From positions 1 through 54,805 of the forward strand of contig CASENC010000006.1 in the NCBI GenBank assembly GCA_949289215.1: a stretch of 54,805 nt of DNA, in the 5' to 3' direction. Positions 36,723-45,264 of this stretch are shown piece by piece. The notes beneath the pieces are model-generated. The model searched no databases and had not been told where the DNA came from. It saw only the letters and a program-made list of their open reading frames with translations. Each line of letters begins with the position of its first letter. Positions within the stretch are counted from its first letter, which is position 1. This stretch comes from an uncultured Bacteroidales bacterium. GTDB lineage: Bacteria; Bacteroidota; Bacteroidia; Bacteroidales; Muribaculaceae. The translations under genes were made by a program, and so were the position numbers.

Positions 36723-37757
36723 ATGAGAAAATTATTGGCATTGATAGCCGTGGCCGCAGTGGTGTTTGCCGCCACAGGCAGCGATAAGCGTTACCAAGTG
36801 TTTGGAGTGGCTTTCTACAACCTTGAGAACTTCTTCGACACTATCAACAACAACGGCAAATATGACTACGAGTACACCGAAAACGGCTCAAAGAAATGGG
36901 ACGGCGAGAAATACCGCAACAAGGTGCACAACATGGCTTATGCCATAAGCCAAATGACAACCAAGGCAACCCCGATGGGGCCTGCAATCATAGGCGTATC
37001 GGAAATCGAAAACATCACCCCGCTACAGGATTTAGTCAAAGACCCTGCAATTAAAGACTTGCGTCTGCAAATAGTACACCACGACTCGCCCGACTTACGC
37101 GGTATCGATGTGGCATTGCTTTACAACCCTCGCTTTTTCCGTGTACTCAACGTGGTTAATTCACGGGTGGTGGTTGACGGATATCCCGAATTCAAGACCC
37201 GCGACCAAATGTGCGTCACAGGCCTGCTTGCCGGTGAAAAAGTGAGCGTAATAGTGAACCACTGGCCGTCGCGCTCGGGAGGCCAGGAACGATCAAACTA
37301 CCTGCGCGAAGCGGCCGCCAAACGCGTGAGGCAGACGGTTGACTCGTTGCTCGTCGATGACCCCAACCAAGGGATTATAATCATGGGCGACTTGAACGAC
37401 GACCCGTTTGACCCGAGCGTTGCCGAAGTGCTTGGCGCAAAAAAAGAAAAAGACGACGTGGAAGAACCCGGCGACCTGTACAACCCATGGTGGGAAACTC
37501 TCGACAAGGGCATTGGCACACTTGCCTACCGCGGACAATGGAACCTGTTTGACCAAATCATCGTGTCGAAATATTTTCTTGGCGACCGTTCACGGCTCAC
37601 CTTCTTCAAAAACGAAGTGTTGAACTTCGACTTCCTAAAGACCACCGAAGGCAACCGCAAGGGATACCCGTTACGCACCCATGCCTCGGGAGTGTACCTC
37701 AACGGCTACAGCGACCACTTCCCCACCGAGATTTTCCTTGTGAAAGAAGTGAAATAA
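36723..37757 (+). CDS. Exported endonuclease/exonuclease/phosphatase-family enzyme
   Basis: 344 residues from ATG 36723 (an in-frame GTG lies at 36711). A signal peptide (MRKLLALIAVAAVVFAATGS) targets it outside the cytoplasm; there is no lipobox Cys. The EEP catalytic set is complete: Asn in FYNLENFFD (33), Glu94 in GVSEIEN, His180 in VNHWPSR, Asp223/Asn225 in MGDLNDDP, and the terminal Asp331-His332 in YSDHFPTE. The family hydrolyses phosphodiesters or phosphomonoesters (DNA, RNA, inositol phosphates) with Mg2+. It is divergent from the TonB receptor/DUF5689 pair; I recall such neighbours in other Bacteroidetes. A role in digesting extracellular nucleic acid before uptake is inference. Confidence 0.9.
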   Translation: MRKLLALIAVAAVVFAATGSDKRYQVFGVAFYNLENFFDTINNNGKYDYEYTENGSKKWDGEKYRNKVHNMAYAISQMTTKATPMGPAIIGVSEIENITPLQDLVKDPAIKDLRLQIVHHDSPDLRGIDVALLYNPRFFRVLNVVNSRVVVDGYPEFKTRDQMCVTGLLAGEKVSVIVNHWPSRSGGQERSNYLREAAAKRVRQTVDSLLVDDPNQGIIIMGDLNDDPFDPSVAEVLGAKKEKDDVEEPGDLYNPWWETLDKGIGTLAYRGQWNLFDQIIVSKYFLGDRSRLTFFKNEVLNFDFLKTTEGNRKGYPLRTHASGVYLNGYSDHFPTEIFLVKEVK

Positions 37758-37781
37758 CACTATCGTAATAAACAAGGCACA

Positions 37782-37872
37782 GTAGAGAGTGTATCGTAAT
37801 TCCGACATTGTAGAGACGCGATTAATCGCGTCTCTACAAAAGGCAAAATCGCATTTTGATACACCCCCCTAC
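37782..37872. repeat. MITE-like element, copy C, with a perfect 32-bp palindrome
   Basis: About 91 bp. The centre (37808-37839) is a perfect 32-bp palindrome built on TTGTAGAGACGCGATT and its complement. Outer ends are GTAGAGAGTGTATCGTAAT (37782-37800) and ATTTTGATACACCCCCCTAC (37853-37872), which mirror each other imperfectly. Ends match copy B. It lies between the EEP gene and the glycosyltransferase, ending 22 bp before the latter's ATG. The GTAGAGACG palindrome is a class I recall as dispersed in Bacteroidetes and cyanobacterial genomes. Confidence 0.85.
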
Positions 37873-37894
37873 ATTTTCCTTCCAAAAAGCATAT

Positions 37895-38713
37895 ATGCTT
37901 ATTACCGCATCAATTGTAACATACCGCACCGACAAGGAAGAATTGCGCCGCTGCCTGCAATCGCTTTGCGACAGCCCTGTCTCAACAATATATGTATGCG
38001 ACAATTCGCCTGCTCCCGAATTGGGCAACTTCTGCAAGGCGTACCCTAAAGTCTCTTACATTTTCAACAACGCCAACCTTGGCTACGGTGCAGGCCATAA
38101 TGTGGCAATACGCCGCAGCCTGGCTGCTCATAGCAATTATCACTTGGTGATAAACTCCGATGTATATTTCAACCGGGGAGTAATCGAGCTGATAGTGGAA
38201 TATATGGATGCAAACCCTGACGTGGCCCAACTAATCCCCAATGTAGTTTACCCCGATGGTCGGCTGCAATATGTGTGCCGCCTGTTACCGACACCGGCCA
38301 ACCTGATTTTCCGCCGTTTCCTTCCGGAGAAATTGGTTAAAAGAATGAATTACCGCTACCTGCTCGAATTTTGGGACCATAAGCAACCGCTTAACATACC
38401 ATACCACCAGGGGAGTTTCATGTTTTTCCGCACACGGTGCCTCGAAGAAGTGGGACTGTTTGACGAACGTTTCTTCATGTATCCCGAAGATATCGACATC
38501 ACACGACGTATGCACCGGCGTTACCGCACCATGTTCTGGCCGAAGGTTACAATAGTCCATGCACACAGGGCCTCGTCATATAAAGACCCTGCCATGCTGC
38601 GCATACACATGACCAACATGATGCGCTATTTCAACAAATGGGGATGGCTATTCGACCGGGAACGCCGCAAGTGGAACCGCCAACTGCTTGCCCAACTCGG
38701 CTACGGCAAATAA
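37895..38713 (+). CDS. Family 2 glycosyltransferase (rhamnosyl/hexosyl-transferase-like)
   Basis: 272 residues from ATG 37895. A TTG at 37856 lies inside the MITE-like element and is rejected. The N-terminus LITASIVTYRTDKEELRRCLQSL, the NNANLGYGAGHNVAIR block and the INSDVYFN donor-binding motif (a DxD variant) match GT2 enzymes that add sugars to surface polysaccharide. FFRTRCLEEVGLFDERFFMYPEDIDITRRM supplies the acceptor-side ED catalytic motif. Cytoplasmic, no transmembrane helix. It stands alone, not in a glycan cluster. Confidence 0.88.
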   Translation: MLITASIVTYRTDKEELRRCLQSLCDSPVSTIYVCDNSPAPELGNFCKAYPKVSYIFNNANLGYGAGHNVAIRRSLAAHSNYHLVINSDVYFNRGVIELIVEYMDANPDVAQLIPNVVYPDGRLQYVCRLLPTPANLIFRRFLPEKLVKRMNYRYLLEFWDHKQPLNIPYHQGSFMFFRTRCLEEVGLFDERFFMYPEDIDITRRMHRRYRTMFWPKVTIVHAHRASSYKDPAMLRIHMTNMMRYFNKWGWLFDRERRKWNRQLLAQLGYGK

Positions 38714-38724
38714 AAAAGCATCAA

Positions 38725-38789
38725 TTTCTTGCCGATATCGGCAAGAATTATGTATCTTTACTACATAATTCAATACTTTCTTGCCGATA
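38725..38789 (+). promoter_or_regulatory. Promoter and putative autoregulatory operators of the HTH-Fic gene
   Basis: A perfect 22-bp palindrome spans 38726-38747, centred on CCGATATCGG. Its left 13 bases TTTCTTGCCGATA (38725-38737) recur exactly at 38777-38789, 52 bp on (about five helical turns) and 3 bp before the ATG. Between them lies TATCTTTA (38752-38759), close to the -7 consensus. The palindrome therefore overlaps the expected -33 site and the half-site overlaps the ribosome-binding region. The HTH domain of the encoded protein is the natural candidate to bind both. Confidence 0.7.
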
Positions 38790-38792
38790 ACA

Positions 38793-39683
38793 ATGGATTT
38801 TATCTCTGTAAAAGAATTTGCCAATGCACATGGCTTAGCTGAGCGCACTGTCCGCAACTACTGTTCACAAGGCCGAATACCCGGAGCACAACTTGTGGGA
38901 AAAACTTGGAATATTCCTGCCAATGCATTTATACCTCAACGAAGAAATGCCAACCACAAAATTTCTCCCCTACTCAAAACATTACATGAACAGAAATCCG
39001 GAAAAATCAAAGGAGGCATATATCACCGCACACAAATTGATCTCACATATAATTCCAACCATATTGAAGGAAGCCGCTTGTCTAAAGAGCAAACTCGTTA
39101 CATTTTTGAGACAAACACGATAGGAATATCAACTGAAGCACTCAAAGTTGACGATATAATAGAAACAACCAATCACTTCAGATGTATCGATTTTATAATC
39201 GACCATGCAACTGAACCGCTTTCAGAAAACTTGATAAAGCAACTACACAAATTACTTAAATCAGGAACCTCGTATGCTTCAAAAGAATGGTTTGCTGTAG
39301 GAGAATACAAACGACTTCCTAATGAAGTAGGAGGTATGGAAACCATTGCACCCGAAAAAGTAGGTATATCAATTCGTTTTTTACTTAAAGAATACCGTGA
39401 AAAAAAAGTTATTACATTTGAGGATATTCTTGACTTTCACCAACGTTTTGAGACAATACATCCATTTCAAGACGGGAACGGACGTGTGGGTCGATTAATT
39501 ATGTTCAAAGAGTGCCTTAAATATAATATCGTACCGTTTATAATAACCGAGGAGCTGAAAATATTCTATTACCGTGGTTTGCGAGAATGGCCACATACAC
39601 CCAGTTACTTAATCGACACCTGCCTCACCGCCCAAGACCATTATAAATCAATCATGAACTATTTTAAAATCAAATATCGGTAA
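38793..39683 (+). CDS. Fic-domain protein with N-terminal excisionase-like HTH
   Basis: 296 residues from ATG 38793. Residues 3-45 (SVKEFANAHGLAERTVRNYC then GAQLVGKTWNIP) form a MerR/excisionase-type helix-turn-helix. The Fic domain has the full catalytic motif HPFQDGNGRVGR at 223-234, typical of active AMP-transferases, and an N-terminal inhibitory helix S-x-x-x-E-G (Ser88-Gly93, in YNSNHIEGSR), i.e. a class II autoinhibited Fic enzyme. It would transfer AMP from ATP to a target hydroxyl and may also sense or regulate its own transcription through the palindrome in front of the gene. The DNA looks more AT-rich than its neighbours, consistent with acquisition. The target protein is unknown. 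Confidence 0.92.
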   Translation: MDFISVKEFANAHGLAERTVRNYCSQGRIPGAQLVGKTWNIPANAFIPQRRNANHKISPLLKTLHEQKSGKIKGGIYHRTQIDLTYNSNHIEGSRLSKEQTRYIFETNTIGISTEALKVDDIIETTNHFRCIDFIIDHATEPLSENLIKQLHKLLKSGTSYASKEWFAVGEYKRLPNEVGGMETIAPEKVGISIRFLLKEYREKKVITFEDILDFHQRFETIHPFQDGNGRVGRLIMFKECLKYNIVPFIITEELKIFYYRGLREWPHTPSYLIDTCLTAQDHYKSIMNYFKIKYR

Positions 39684-39718
39684 ACACCTTCTTCAAGTAT
39701 CTCAAATAAGATGGTGTT
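39683..39718. terminator. Stem-loop between convergent Fic and AraC genes
   Basis: AACACCTTCTT (39683-39693) pairs with AAGATGGTGTT (39708-39718) at 10 of 11 positions; the loop is 14 nt. It overlaps both stop codons. No T-run, so the role is uncertain. Confidence 0.4.
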
Positions 39719-40607
39719 ACTCAAATAACTTTTTGCGATATTGGGTCGGTGAAAGGCCGAGGTGGGCTTTCACATATTTGCCGAAAAATGAAAGATTGGG
39801 GAAATCAAGGTCAAGAGCTATTTCTTTGATTGATTTGGACGAATGCTTGAGTTGCTTCTTTATCTCCTTGACAACAAACTCATTAATCCATTCCGATGCC
39901 GTGCGACCGCTTGTGCGGCGGCATACTACCGACAGGTATTTGGGCGTCACACACAGTTTCTCGGCATAAAAGTTTACGGTACGCTGCTTCAAACTGCTGT
40001 CTGACAACAATTCTATAAATTTTCCGAATAATATTTCACTTTGCTTCAATTGCCCTTTCCCATTCAGTCCAAGATATTTGTCGATAAAATAAAATATCTT
40101 GTGAATTGTGGCTATCGTCAATGATATTATTATTTCACGACGGTAACGATTTCCATTATTGGCCGTTTCCGCATTAAGCAACGAACAATAAACACGCAAC
40201 CGCGCGGCATCGTCATCATTAATGCCGACCACCGGATATTTGGCAAAATGCACATTGCTTGTGAACAAGCGTTCATTAACCGGGAGAATCGAAAGCAACA
40301 TTTGTTGCGAAATCTTGATTGCCATGCACTTGAAATCGGCACTTTGTGATATGCCGCTCAAAAGCCTGTTGGGGCGGCACAACAACAAGTCATTTGCCTT
40401 CAGTGAGTAATGAGTTCCGTCAATGTCACCTTTGACTTCACCGTCGATACAAACCAAAAACAGATATGAATCAAACGACATCGACTCGGTCGCGGCGGCA
40501 AGTTCATTTATATCGAAACACACCGACAAATCACTATCGGAATAGTGAGCCGAAATGAAATCTTGGAAGTCATTTAGCAATATGTCGCCGGGGTGATTAA
40601 GAGTCAT
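39717..40607 (-). CDS. AraC-family regulator
   Basis: 296 residues. N-terminal sensor of the cupin-like type (about 40-110, with GEVKGDIDGTHYSLKANDLLLCRP) and a C-terminal AraC HTH pair (about 190-292): YAEKLCVTPKYLSVVCRRTSGRTASEWI and IKEIALDLDFPNLSFFGKYVKAHLGLSPTQYRK. It closely resembles the regulator at 46523 in this C-terminal block. The two flank the RND operon at 40804-46338, which suggests one or both control it. A 16-bp palindrome lies in its own promoter. Confidence 0.9.
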   Translation of the reverse strand: MTLNHPGDILLNDFQDFISAHYSDSDLSVCFDINELAAATESMSFDSYLFLVCIDGEVKGDIDGTHYSLKANDLLLCRPNRLLSGISQSADFKCMAIKISQQMLLSILPVNERLFTSNVHFAKYPVVGINDDDAARLRVYCSLLNAETANNGNRYRREIIISLTIATIHKIFYFIDKYLGLNGKGQLKQSEILFGKFIELLSDSSLKQRTVNFYAEKLCVTPKYLSVVCRRTSGRTASEWINEFVVKEIKKQLKHSSKSIKEIALDLDFPNLSFFGKYVKAHLGLSPTQYRKKLFE

Positions 40608-40630
40608 ATCGTATGGAGAAAAAGAGTTGG

Positions 40631-40650
40631 TTTGTATCGATACAAAAGTA
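40631..40650 (-). promoter_or_regulatory. -7 box and palindromic operator of the AraC gene
   Basis: Minus-strand TACTTTTG (40650-40643) fits TAnnTTTG. It overlaps a perfect 16-bp palindrome TTTGTATCGATACAAA (40631-40646), so a bound protein would cover the transcription start, about 24-40 bp before the ATG. Confidence 0.6.
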
Positions 40651-40730
40651 GAAATTAATGTTCGTCCAACAGATACCTGAAAGGATATAATGCTGTTCTA
40701 ATTGGCTACGGTGGCACCCGATTTATGTTA

Positions 40731-40770
40731 AAAAAAGGCCGTCAAGTAGCAAATAGCTACATTGACGGTC
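40731..40770 (-). terminator. Rho-independent terminator of the RND operon
   Basis: GGCCGTCAAGTAGC (40737-40750) pairs with GCTACATTGACGGTC (40756-40770) with a single bulge and a 5-nt loop; on the minus strand TTTTTT follows. It lies 34 bp after the TolC-like stop. Confidence 0.9.
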
Positions 40771-40803
40771 TGTTTGGTAAAAAATATGTTACTTAAACAG
40801 TCA

Positions 40804-42114
40804 CTATTCGAGCCGACCCGTGGTACGCAAATATTCGGTTTGATATATTTTATATTGTGTGACAGCCTCGATGCGGTTGCTCTGTGCCTGCCGCCACTGC
40901 GACTGTGCGTCGAGCAAATCGGTCAGTGTACACATATGCGTGCGGTAACGTTCATTCATCACGCGCAAGTTTTCATCGGCCTGCCTGCACCCTAAGCGGG
41001 CAGTAAGCACCATATTATACCCGTCGGTCACATTCTGAACGGCCTGCCTGGCCTCAATGCCAAGCAACCGCGTGCTACGTTGCAAATCGAGTTGTGCATT
41101 TTGCAATTCGATTTTTGCCTTTTTCACCTTCTTGGTATTCTCGCCCCAATGCAATATGGGAATGCTCACCGATGCCATTATCAACCCTATTCCATCTTGA
41201 AACTTTTGCGTGAACGGAACATAATTCCCCATAGCATCCATGCTCATGCCGTTCACTTTCACATTCCCGTAATAGGTGTATCCGGCACTTATGGCAAGCT
41301 GTGGCAACATATCGGCACGCGCCATCTTCACCTGCTGTTCTCCCGCTTCCACTTGCTTTTGCAACAATGCAAGCTCGGGACGCATTGAAATGTCTCCGTC
41401 CATCGCCCGGGGTTCAGCCACGTTTATGGCAGTGTCGGTGGGCACTATCATGGTTTCAAACGGCAAGCCCGTAACATTGCACAACGCAAGACGGCACAAG
41501 TCGGCACCGTTACGGGCTTTCTGTAACTGGTAAGTAATTTCGCTGCGTTTGGTACCTATTCGCAACAAGTCGTTCTCGGTACCCATACCGGCCTTGACGG
41601 CAATTTCCACCTGCCCGAGCAGTGTATCCATTTGCGCACTATAAGTTTCGAGCATTTTAACCTTCGACCGCACCGAAATATATGTCCAATAGGCATTATC
41701 GGCATCGGCAATCACATCCATGCGTGCCTTTCGGTTCTGCTGCTCGGCACATTCCACTCCAATCTTTGCCAACTTGTTGCCTGTGCGTATCTTACCACCC
41801 GTGTAAAGCGGCTGTGTAAGTGTCAGCCCTGCCATATACATTCCGCGCATTTGCAGTTCCATGCCCATCATGTCGAGGTCGGGAACCATATAAACGGCCG
41901 AAGCCATGCCGTCGATTTTAGGAAGATACGACGTGAATGCTATCTCCTTTTCAAGTTGTGCACGGCGCAGGTCGTTATCGGCCTGTTTCATTTGCTCGTT
42001 GTTTTCGATGGCGAGACGGCGACATTCGGCCAGCGACATCGGTACCGTTACATCGGCAGCCAATGCCATCCCGCACCAAACGGCGAGGCAGCTTATTATA
42101 ATTTGTCGTTTCAT
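40804..42114 (-). CDS. TolC-family outer-membrane channel of the second RND pump
   Basis: 436 residues with a Sec signal (to about Ala20). TolC halves begin MSLAECRRLAIENNEQMKQADNDLRRAQLEKEIAFTSYLPKIDG and continue with MRPELALLQKQVEAGEQQVKMARADMLPQLAISAGY. No lipobox. Its ATG overlaps the pump gene's stop by four bases (ATGA). It would form the outer-membrane duct for the pump encoded upstream. Last gene of the operon, ended by a strong terminator. Confidence 0.92.
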   Translation of the reverse strand: MKRQIIISCLAVWCGMALAADVTVPMSLAECRRLAIENNEQMKQADNDLRRAQLEKEIAFTSYLPKIDGMASAVYMVPDLDMMGMELQMRGMYMAGLTLTQPLYTGGKIRTGNKLAKIGVECAEQQNRKARMDVIADADNAYWTYISVRSKVKMLETYSAQMDTLLGQVEIAVKAGMGTENDLLRIGTKRSEITYQLQKARNGADLCRLALCNVTGLPFETMIVPTDTAINVAEPRAMDGDISMRPELALLQKQVEAGEQQVKMARADMLPQLAISAGYTYYGNVKVNGMSMDAMGNYVPFTQKFQDGIGLIMASVSIPILHWGENTKKVKKAKIELQNAQLDLQRSTRLLGIEARQAVQNVTDGYNMVLTARLGCRQADENLRVMNERYRTHMCTLTDLLDAQSQWRQAQSNRIEAVTQYKIYQTEYLRTTGRLE

Positions 42115-45100
42115 TGTTGTTCTTCTTTAGGTTTGCGTATCGAGAATAATGCCGTGTAGAAAAGCGGCAGCAATATAAGTGTGATAATCGTGCCTATCGT
42201 CAATCCGCCCATGATAGTCACGGCCATGGACCCATACATGGGGTCGCCCACAAGCGGAATCATTCCCACAATGGTAGTGAGCGAAGCCATCATCACCGGC
42301 CGCACACGCGACACAGTGGCTTCGACCACCGCATGGTAAGGGTGCACGTGCTCCTCAACCTGCAGGCGGTTGATTTCATCCACGAGCACTATGGCATTCT
42401 TCACCATCATGCCTATCAGCCCCATCATGCCTATTATTGCCATGAACGTAAAAGGCGTATCCGATGCCAGCAAGGCAGGTGTTATGCCACAGAATACAAA
42501 CGGGAAACAGACGATGATGAGAATGACCTTGCGCCAACTGCTAAACAGCAACAGCAATATGCCCAATATGGCAAAAAAGGTGAGTGGCAGATACTTGAGC
42601 ACATTGGCGGTGGCATCGGTCTGCAAATCGAGTTCTCCCGACCAACGGCAAGTATAACCATCGGGCAACGGGATAGCCTCTATTTCTTCGCGAATGCTTT
42701 CAACCACCTTGGCCGGGGTGGCGTCGGCGAGTTCGGGATTGGGGTCGCACTCAGCCTCTATGGCTCTGATACCGTTAATTCGTTGTATCATTTCCTCTTC
42801 CCAACCGAGCGATATTCCGCTTGTGACATTGCTCAATGGCACGCAACTGAACAATTCGTCTTGCAACTTGCTTGCAGCATTGCCACCGGCGGCAAGCAGC
42901 TCTTTCACCTCGTCTTCGCCAAAGCGTATGTTCATCATGCTCCACACCGGTATGTCATCAAGCTTGTCGATACGCGAGCCATCGACATTGCGCACCATCA
43001 GGTTTATAGGCACCATGTGTTCCCTGTCATTTATCACCCCCACAGGCATACCGTCGGTGGCGGCAAGCAATGCATTGGCCACATCGCCACGTTCAATGCC
43101 CGAACGCAAAGCATCTTCGCGCGAATACTCGGCAACGAGCGACTTGCCCCGAGGTTTCCAGTTATTCTGCACCGAATAGGCATCAACATATCGGCATCGG
43201 CGCATTATATCCTCGGCCCGGTGACTCAAGTCGCGCAAAACCGCAGGGTCGGGGCCGGTAAACTCCACCTCGACGGTGTGCGAAGTGGCTATCGAGAAAT
43301 TGTATTTGCGTATGCGTATGTAAGCATCGGGATACAATTCACGCAATTGGCGGCGTATGCCCGGTATCTGCTCCACAACAGTTGCATAATCCTTGCAATC
43401 TACCATGAGCTCGCCATAGCAGTCTCCACCTGACGACATCGGTCTCACAAGGCAATAATGCGCCGGAGCCGACCCCATGCTCGCAGCTACACGTTCCACG
43501 GCGGGATTTTCAAGCAGCAGGTCGCTCATCTCCAGCAAGTCGTGCTTCACACGGTCGGGGCTTGACTGCTGCGGCAGGTAATATTCCACTATGAATTGCT
43601 TATAGTCGAAATCGGGGAAAAACAGGTTGCGCACCCGTGTCATGCCGAATATGCAAGCCACAAGCACCACAAATGCAGTGGCAATGGTGAGCCGCTTATG
43701 CTCGATAAGCACACTAATGCTGCGGCGTATGAACTTGTGTACCGGGGAATTCATCACACCGTCCTTACTCGGCTTTTCGTGGCGAGGTAGCCACACATTG
43801 GCACAGAAGGGCACTTGAATAAGCGCAAGCACCCAGCTTGCCAACAGACTCACGCACAACACAAGGAACAGGTCGTGGGCATATTCACCGGCCGAGTCGG
43901 GCGACAAGTAAACGCCGATAAACGTAGAGGCGGCTATCACCGTGGCACCAAGCAACGGCATGGCCGTGTTACGCCCTATGCGGTAAAGATAGGTATCGGG
44001 CGGCAGGCCGCGCTTCTTGTCGATAAGAATACCGTCCATTATCACTATGGCATTGTCAACAAGCATACCCATTGCCACAATAAATGCCCCGAGCGAAATG
44101 CGTTGCAACGTGGTTCCGAAACAAAGCAATATGGGGAATGAAACAGCTATTGTGAGTATCAGCCCGAAACCTATGATGAAACCGCTGCGCAGCCCCATGG
44201 TGAAAATAAGCACGAGAATTACTATCACAACCGATTCAAGCAGGTTGACCATAAATGAATTAATGGCCTCGTCAACCTTGTCGGGCTGGAAAAATATCTT
44301 GTCGGTGTGCATTCCTACGGGGAACGTTGCCATAACCTGTTCAAGGCGTTCATCGACGGCCTTACCAACATCGGGAACAATGGCATCGTTTTCCATGGCT
44401 ATGCATATGGCAAGTGCAGGCTTGCCGTTGACGAAGAAACCGTTACGTTGCGGCTCGGAATATGCCCGCTCGATGGTGGCCACATCGCCAAGGCGTATCT
44501 GCTTGCCATCGAATGTGCTTATGAGCAAGTTGGCAATATCCTTCTCGTCTTCCACACAGTCGGCCACGCGCAATTGCAACCTGTCGCTGCCGCTGTTGTA
44601 ATCGCCTGCGGCGACCTTCTTGTCGGCATTTTGCAGCGACATCATTATCTGCGTGGGTATAATGCCGTTACGCGACAATTTTTCTTTGGGCAAAATAATA
44701 TTGATTACCTCGTCGCGGTTACCCACTATATTCACCCTTTTAACTCCGTTCACACCCAACAATTCACGGCGCAACTTCTTGGCATATTTATAAAGTTCGG
44801 GATAATCATACCCGTCGCCCGAAAACGAATAAAATATACCATACACGTCCATCATGTCATCTATCACCATCGGCGCGTAGCACCCTTGCGGCAAACGGCC
44901 GGCAACGTCGTTAACCTTGCGCCGCAGCAAGTCGAAGTGCTGTTCCAACTCCGACAACAACACCGTCATCTTGAATTCCACAGTTATCATCGCCATTCCG
45001 GGCTGGCACTCGCTCTTCACCTTTTTCACATCGGGAAGGTTGCGCAACTCGTCTTCAAGCAATTGTGCCACCTCAAGCTCTACATCATGAGCCGAAGCCC

Positions 45101-45257
45101 CGGGATACATGGCCACCACCATTGCCTGCTTGGTGGCCACTGCCGGGTCTTCGAGCTTTGGCATCTCAATGAATGCCAGCACCCCGGCAATGATTATTCC
45201 CACCATCAGCGACCAAAACAACGTGGGTCGCTCAATGAAAAACTTGGTTATTTTCAT
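42111..45257 (-). CDS. RND efflux pump (divergent AcrB-like subfamily)
   Basis: 1048 residues from ATG 45257 (the frame extends to 45281 inside the adaptor gene). A standard 12-helix RND protein: helix 1 after MKITKFFIERPTLFWSL, porter domain, helix block with MGMLVDNAIVIMDGIL. Only one Asp is present at the helix-4 position (VDN rather than VDD), as in heavy-metal and several uncharacterised RND subfamilies. The second block has IGMMGLIGMMVKNAIVLVDEINR. AGER..RPVMMASLTTIVGMIP near the end is the usual signature. Export substrate unknown. A 7-bp spacer with AGAAAG precedes the ATG. Confidence 0.92.
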   Translation of the reverse strand: MKITKFFIERPTLFWSLMVGIIIAGVLAFIEMPKLEDPAVATKQAMVVAMYPGASAHDVELEVAQLLEDELRNLPDVKKVKSECQPGMAMITVEFKMTVLLSELEQHFDLLRRKVNDVAGRLPQGCYAPMVIDDMMDVYGIFYSFSGDGYDYPELYKYAKKLRRELLGVNGVKRVNIVGNRDEVINIILPKEKLSRNGIIPTQIMMSLQNADKKVAAGDYNSGSDRLQLRVADCVEDEKDIANLLISTFDGKQIRLGDVATIERAYSEPQRNGFFVNGKPALAICIAMENDAIVPDVGKAVDERLEQVMATFPVGMHTDKIFFQPDKVDEAINSFMVNLLESVVIVILVLIFTMGLRSGFIIGFGLILTIAVSFPILLCFGTTLQRISLGAFIVAMGMLVDNAIVIMDGILIDKKRGLPPDTYLYRIGRNTAMPLLGATVIAASTFIGVYLSPDSAGEYAHDLFLVLCVSLLASWVLALIQVPFCANVWLPRHEKPSKDGVMNSPVHKFIRRSISVLIEHKRLTIATAFVVLVACIFGMTRVRNLFFPDFDYKQFIVEYYLPQQSSPDRVKHDLLEMSDLLLENPAVERVAASMGSAPAHYCLVRPMSSGGDCYGELMVDCKDYATVVEQIPGIRRQLRELYPDAYIRIRKYNFSIATSHTVEVEFTGPDPAVLRDLSHRAEDIMRRCRYVDAYSVQNNWKPRGKSLVAEYSREDALRSGIERGDVANALLAATDGMPVGVINDREHMVPINLMVRNVDGSRIDKLDDIPVWSMMNIRFGEDEVKELLAAGGNAASKLQDELFSCVPLSNVTSGISLGWEEEMIQRINGIRAIEAECDPNPELADATPAKVVESIREEIEAIPLPDGYTCRWSGELDLQTDATANVLKYLPLTFFAILGILLLLFSSWRKVILIIVCFPFVFCGITPALLASDTPFTFMAIIGMMGLIGMMVKNAIVLVDEINRLQVEEHVHPYHAVVEATVSRVRPVMMASLTTIVGMIPLVGDPMYGSMAVTIMGGLTIGTIITLILLPLFYTALFSIRKPKEEQQ

Positions 45258-45264
45258 CTTTCTG

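Noticed and set aside
37856-37894. TTG start of the glycosyltransferase
   Set aside because: Falls inside the MITE-like end; the ATG at 37895 gives the normal GT2 N-terminus.
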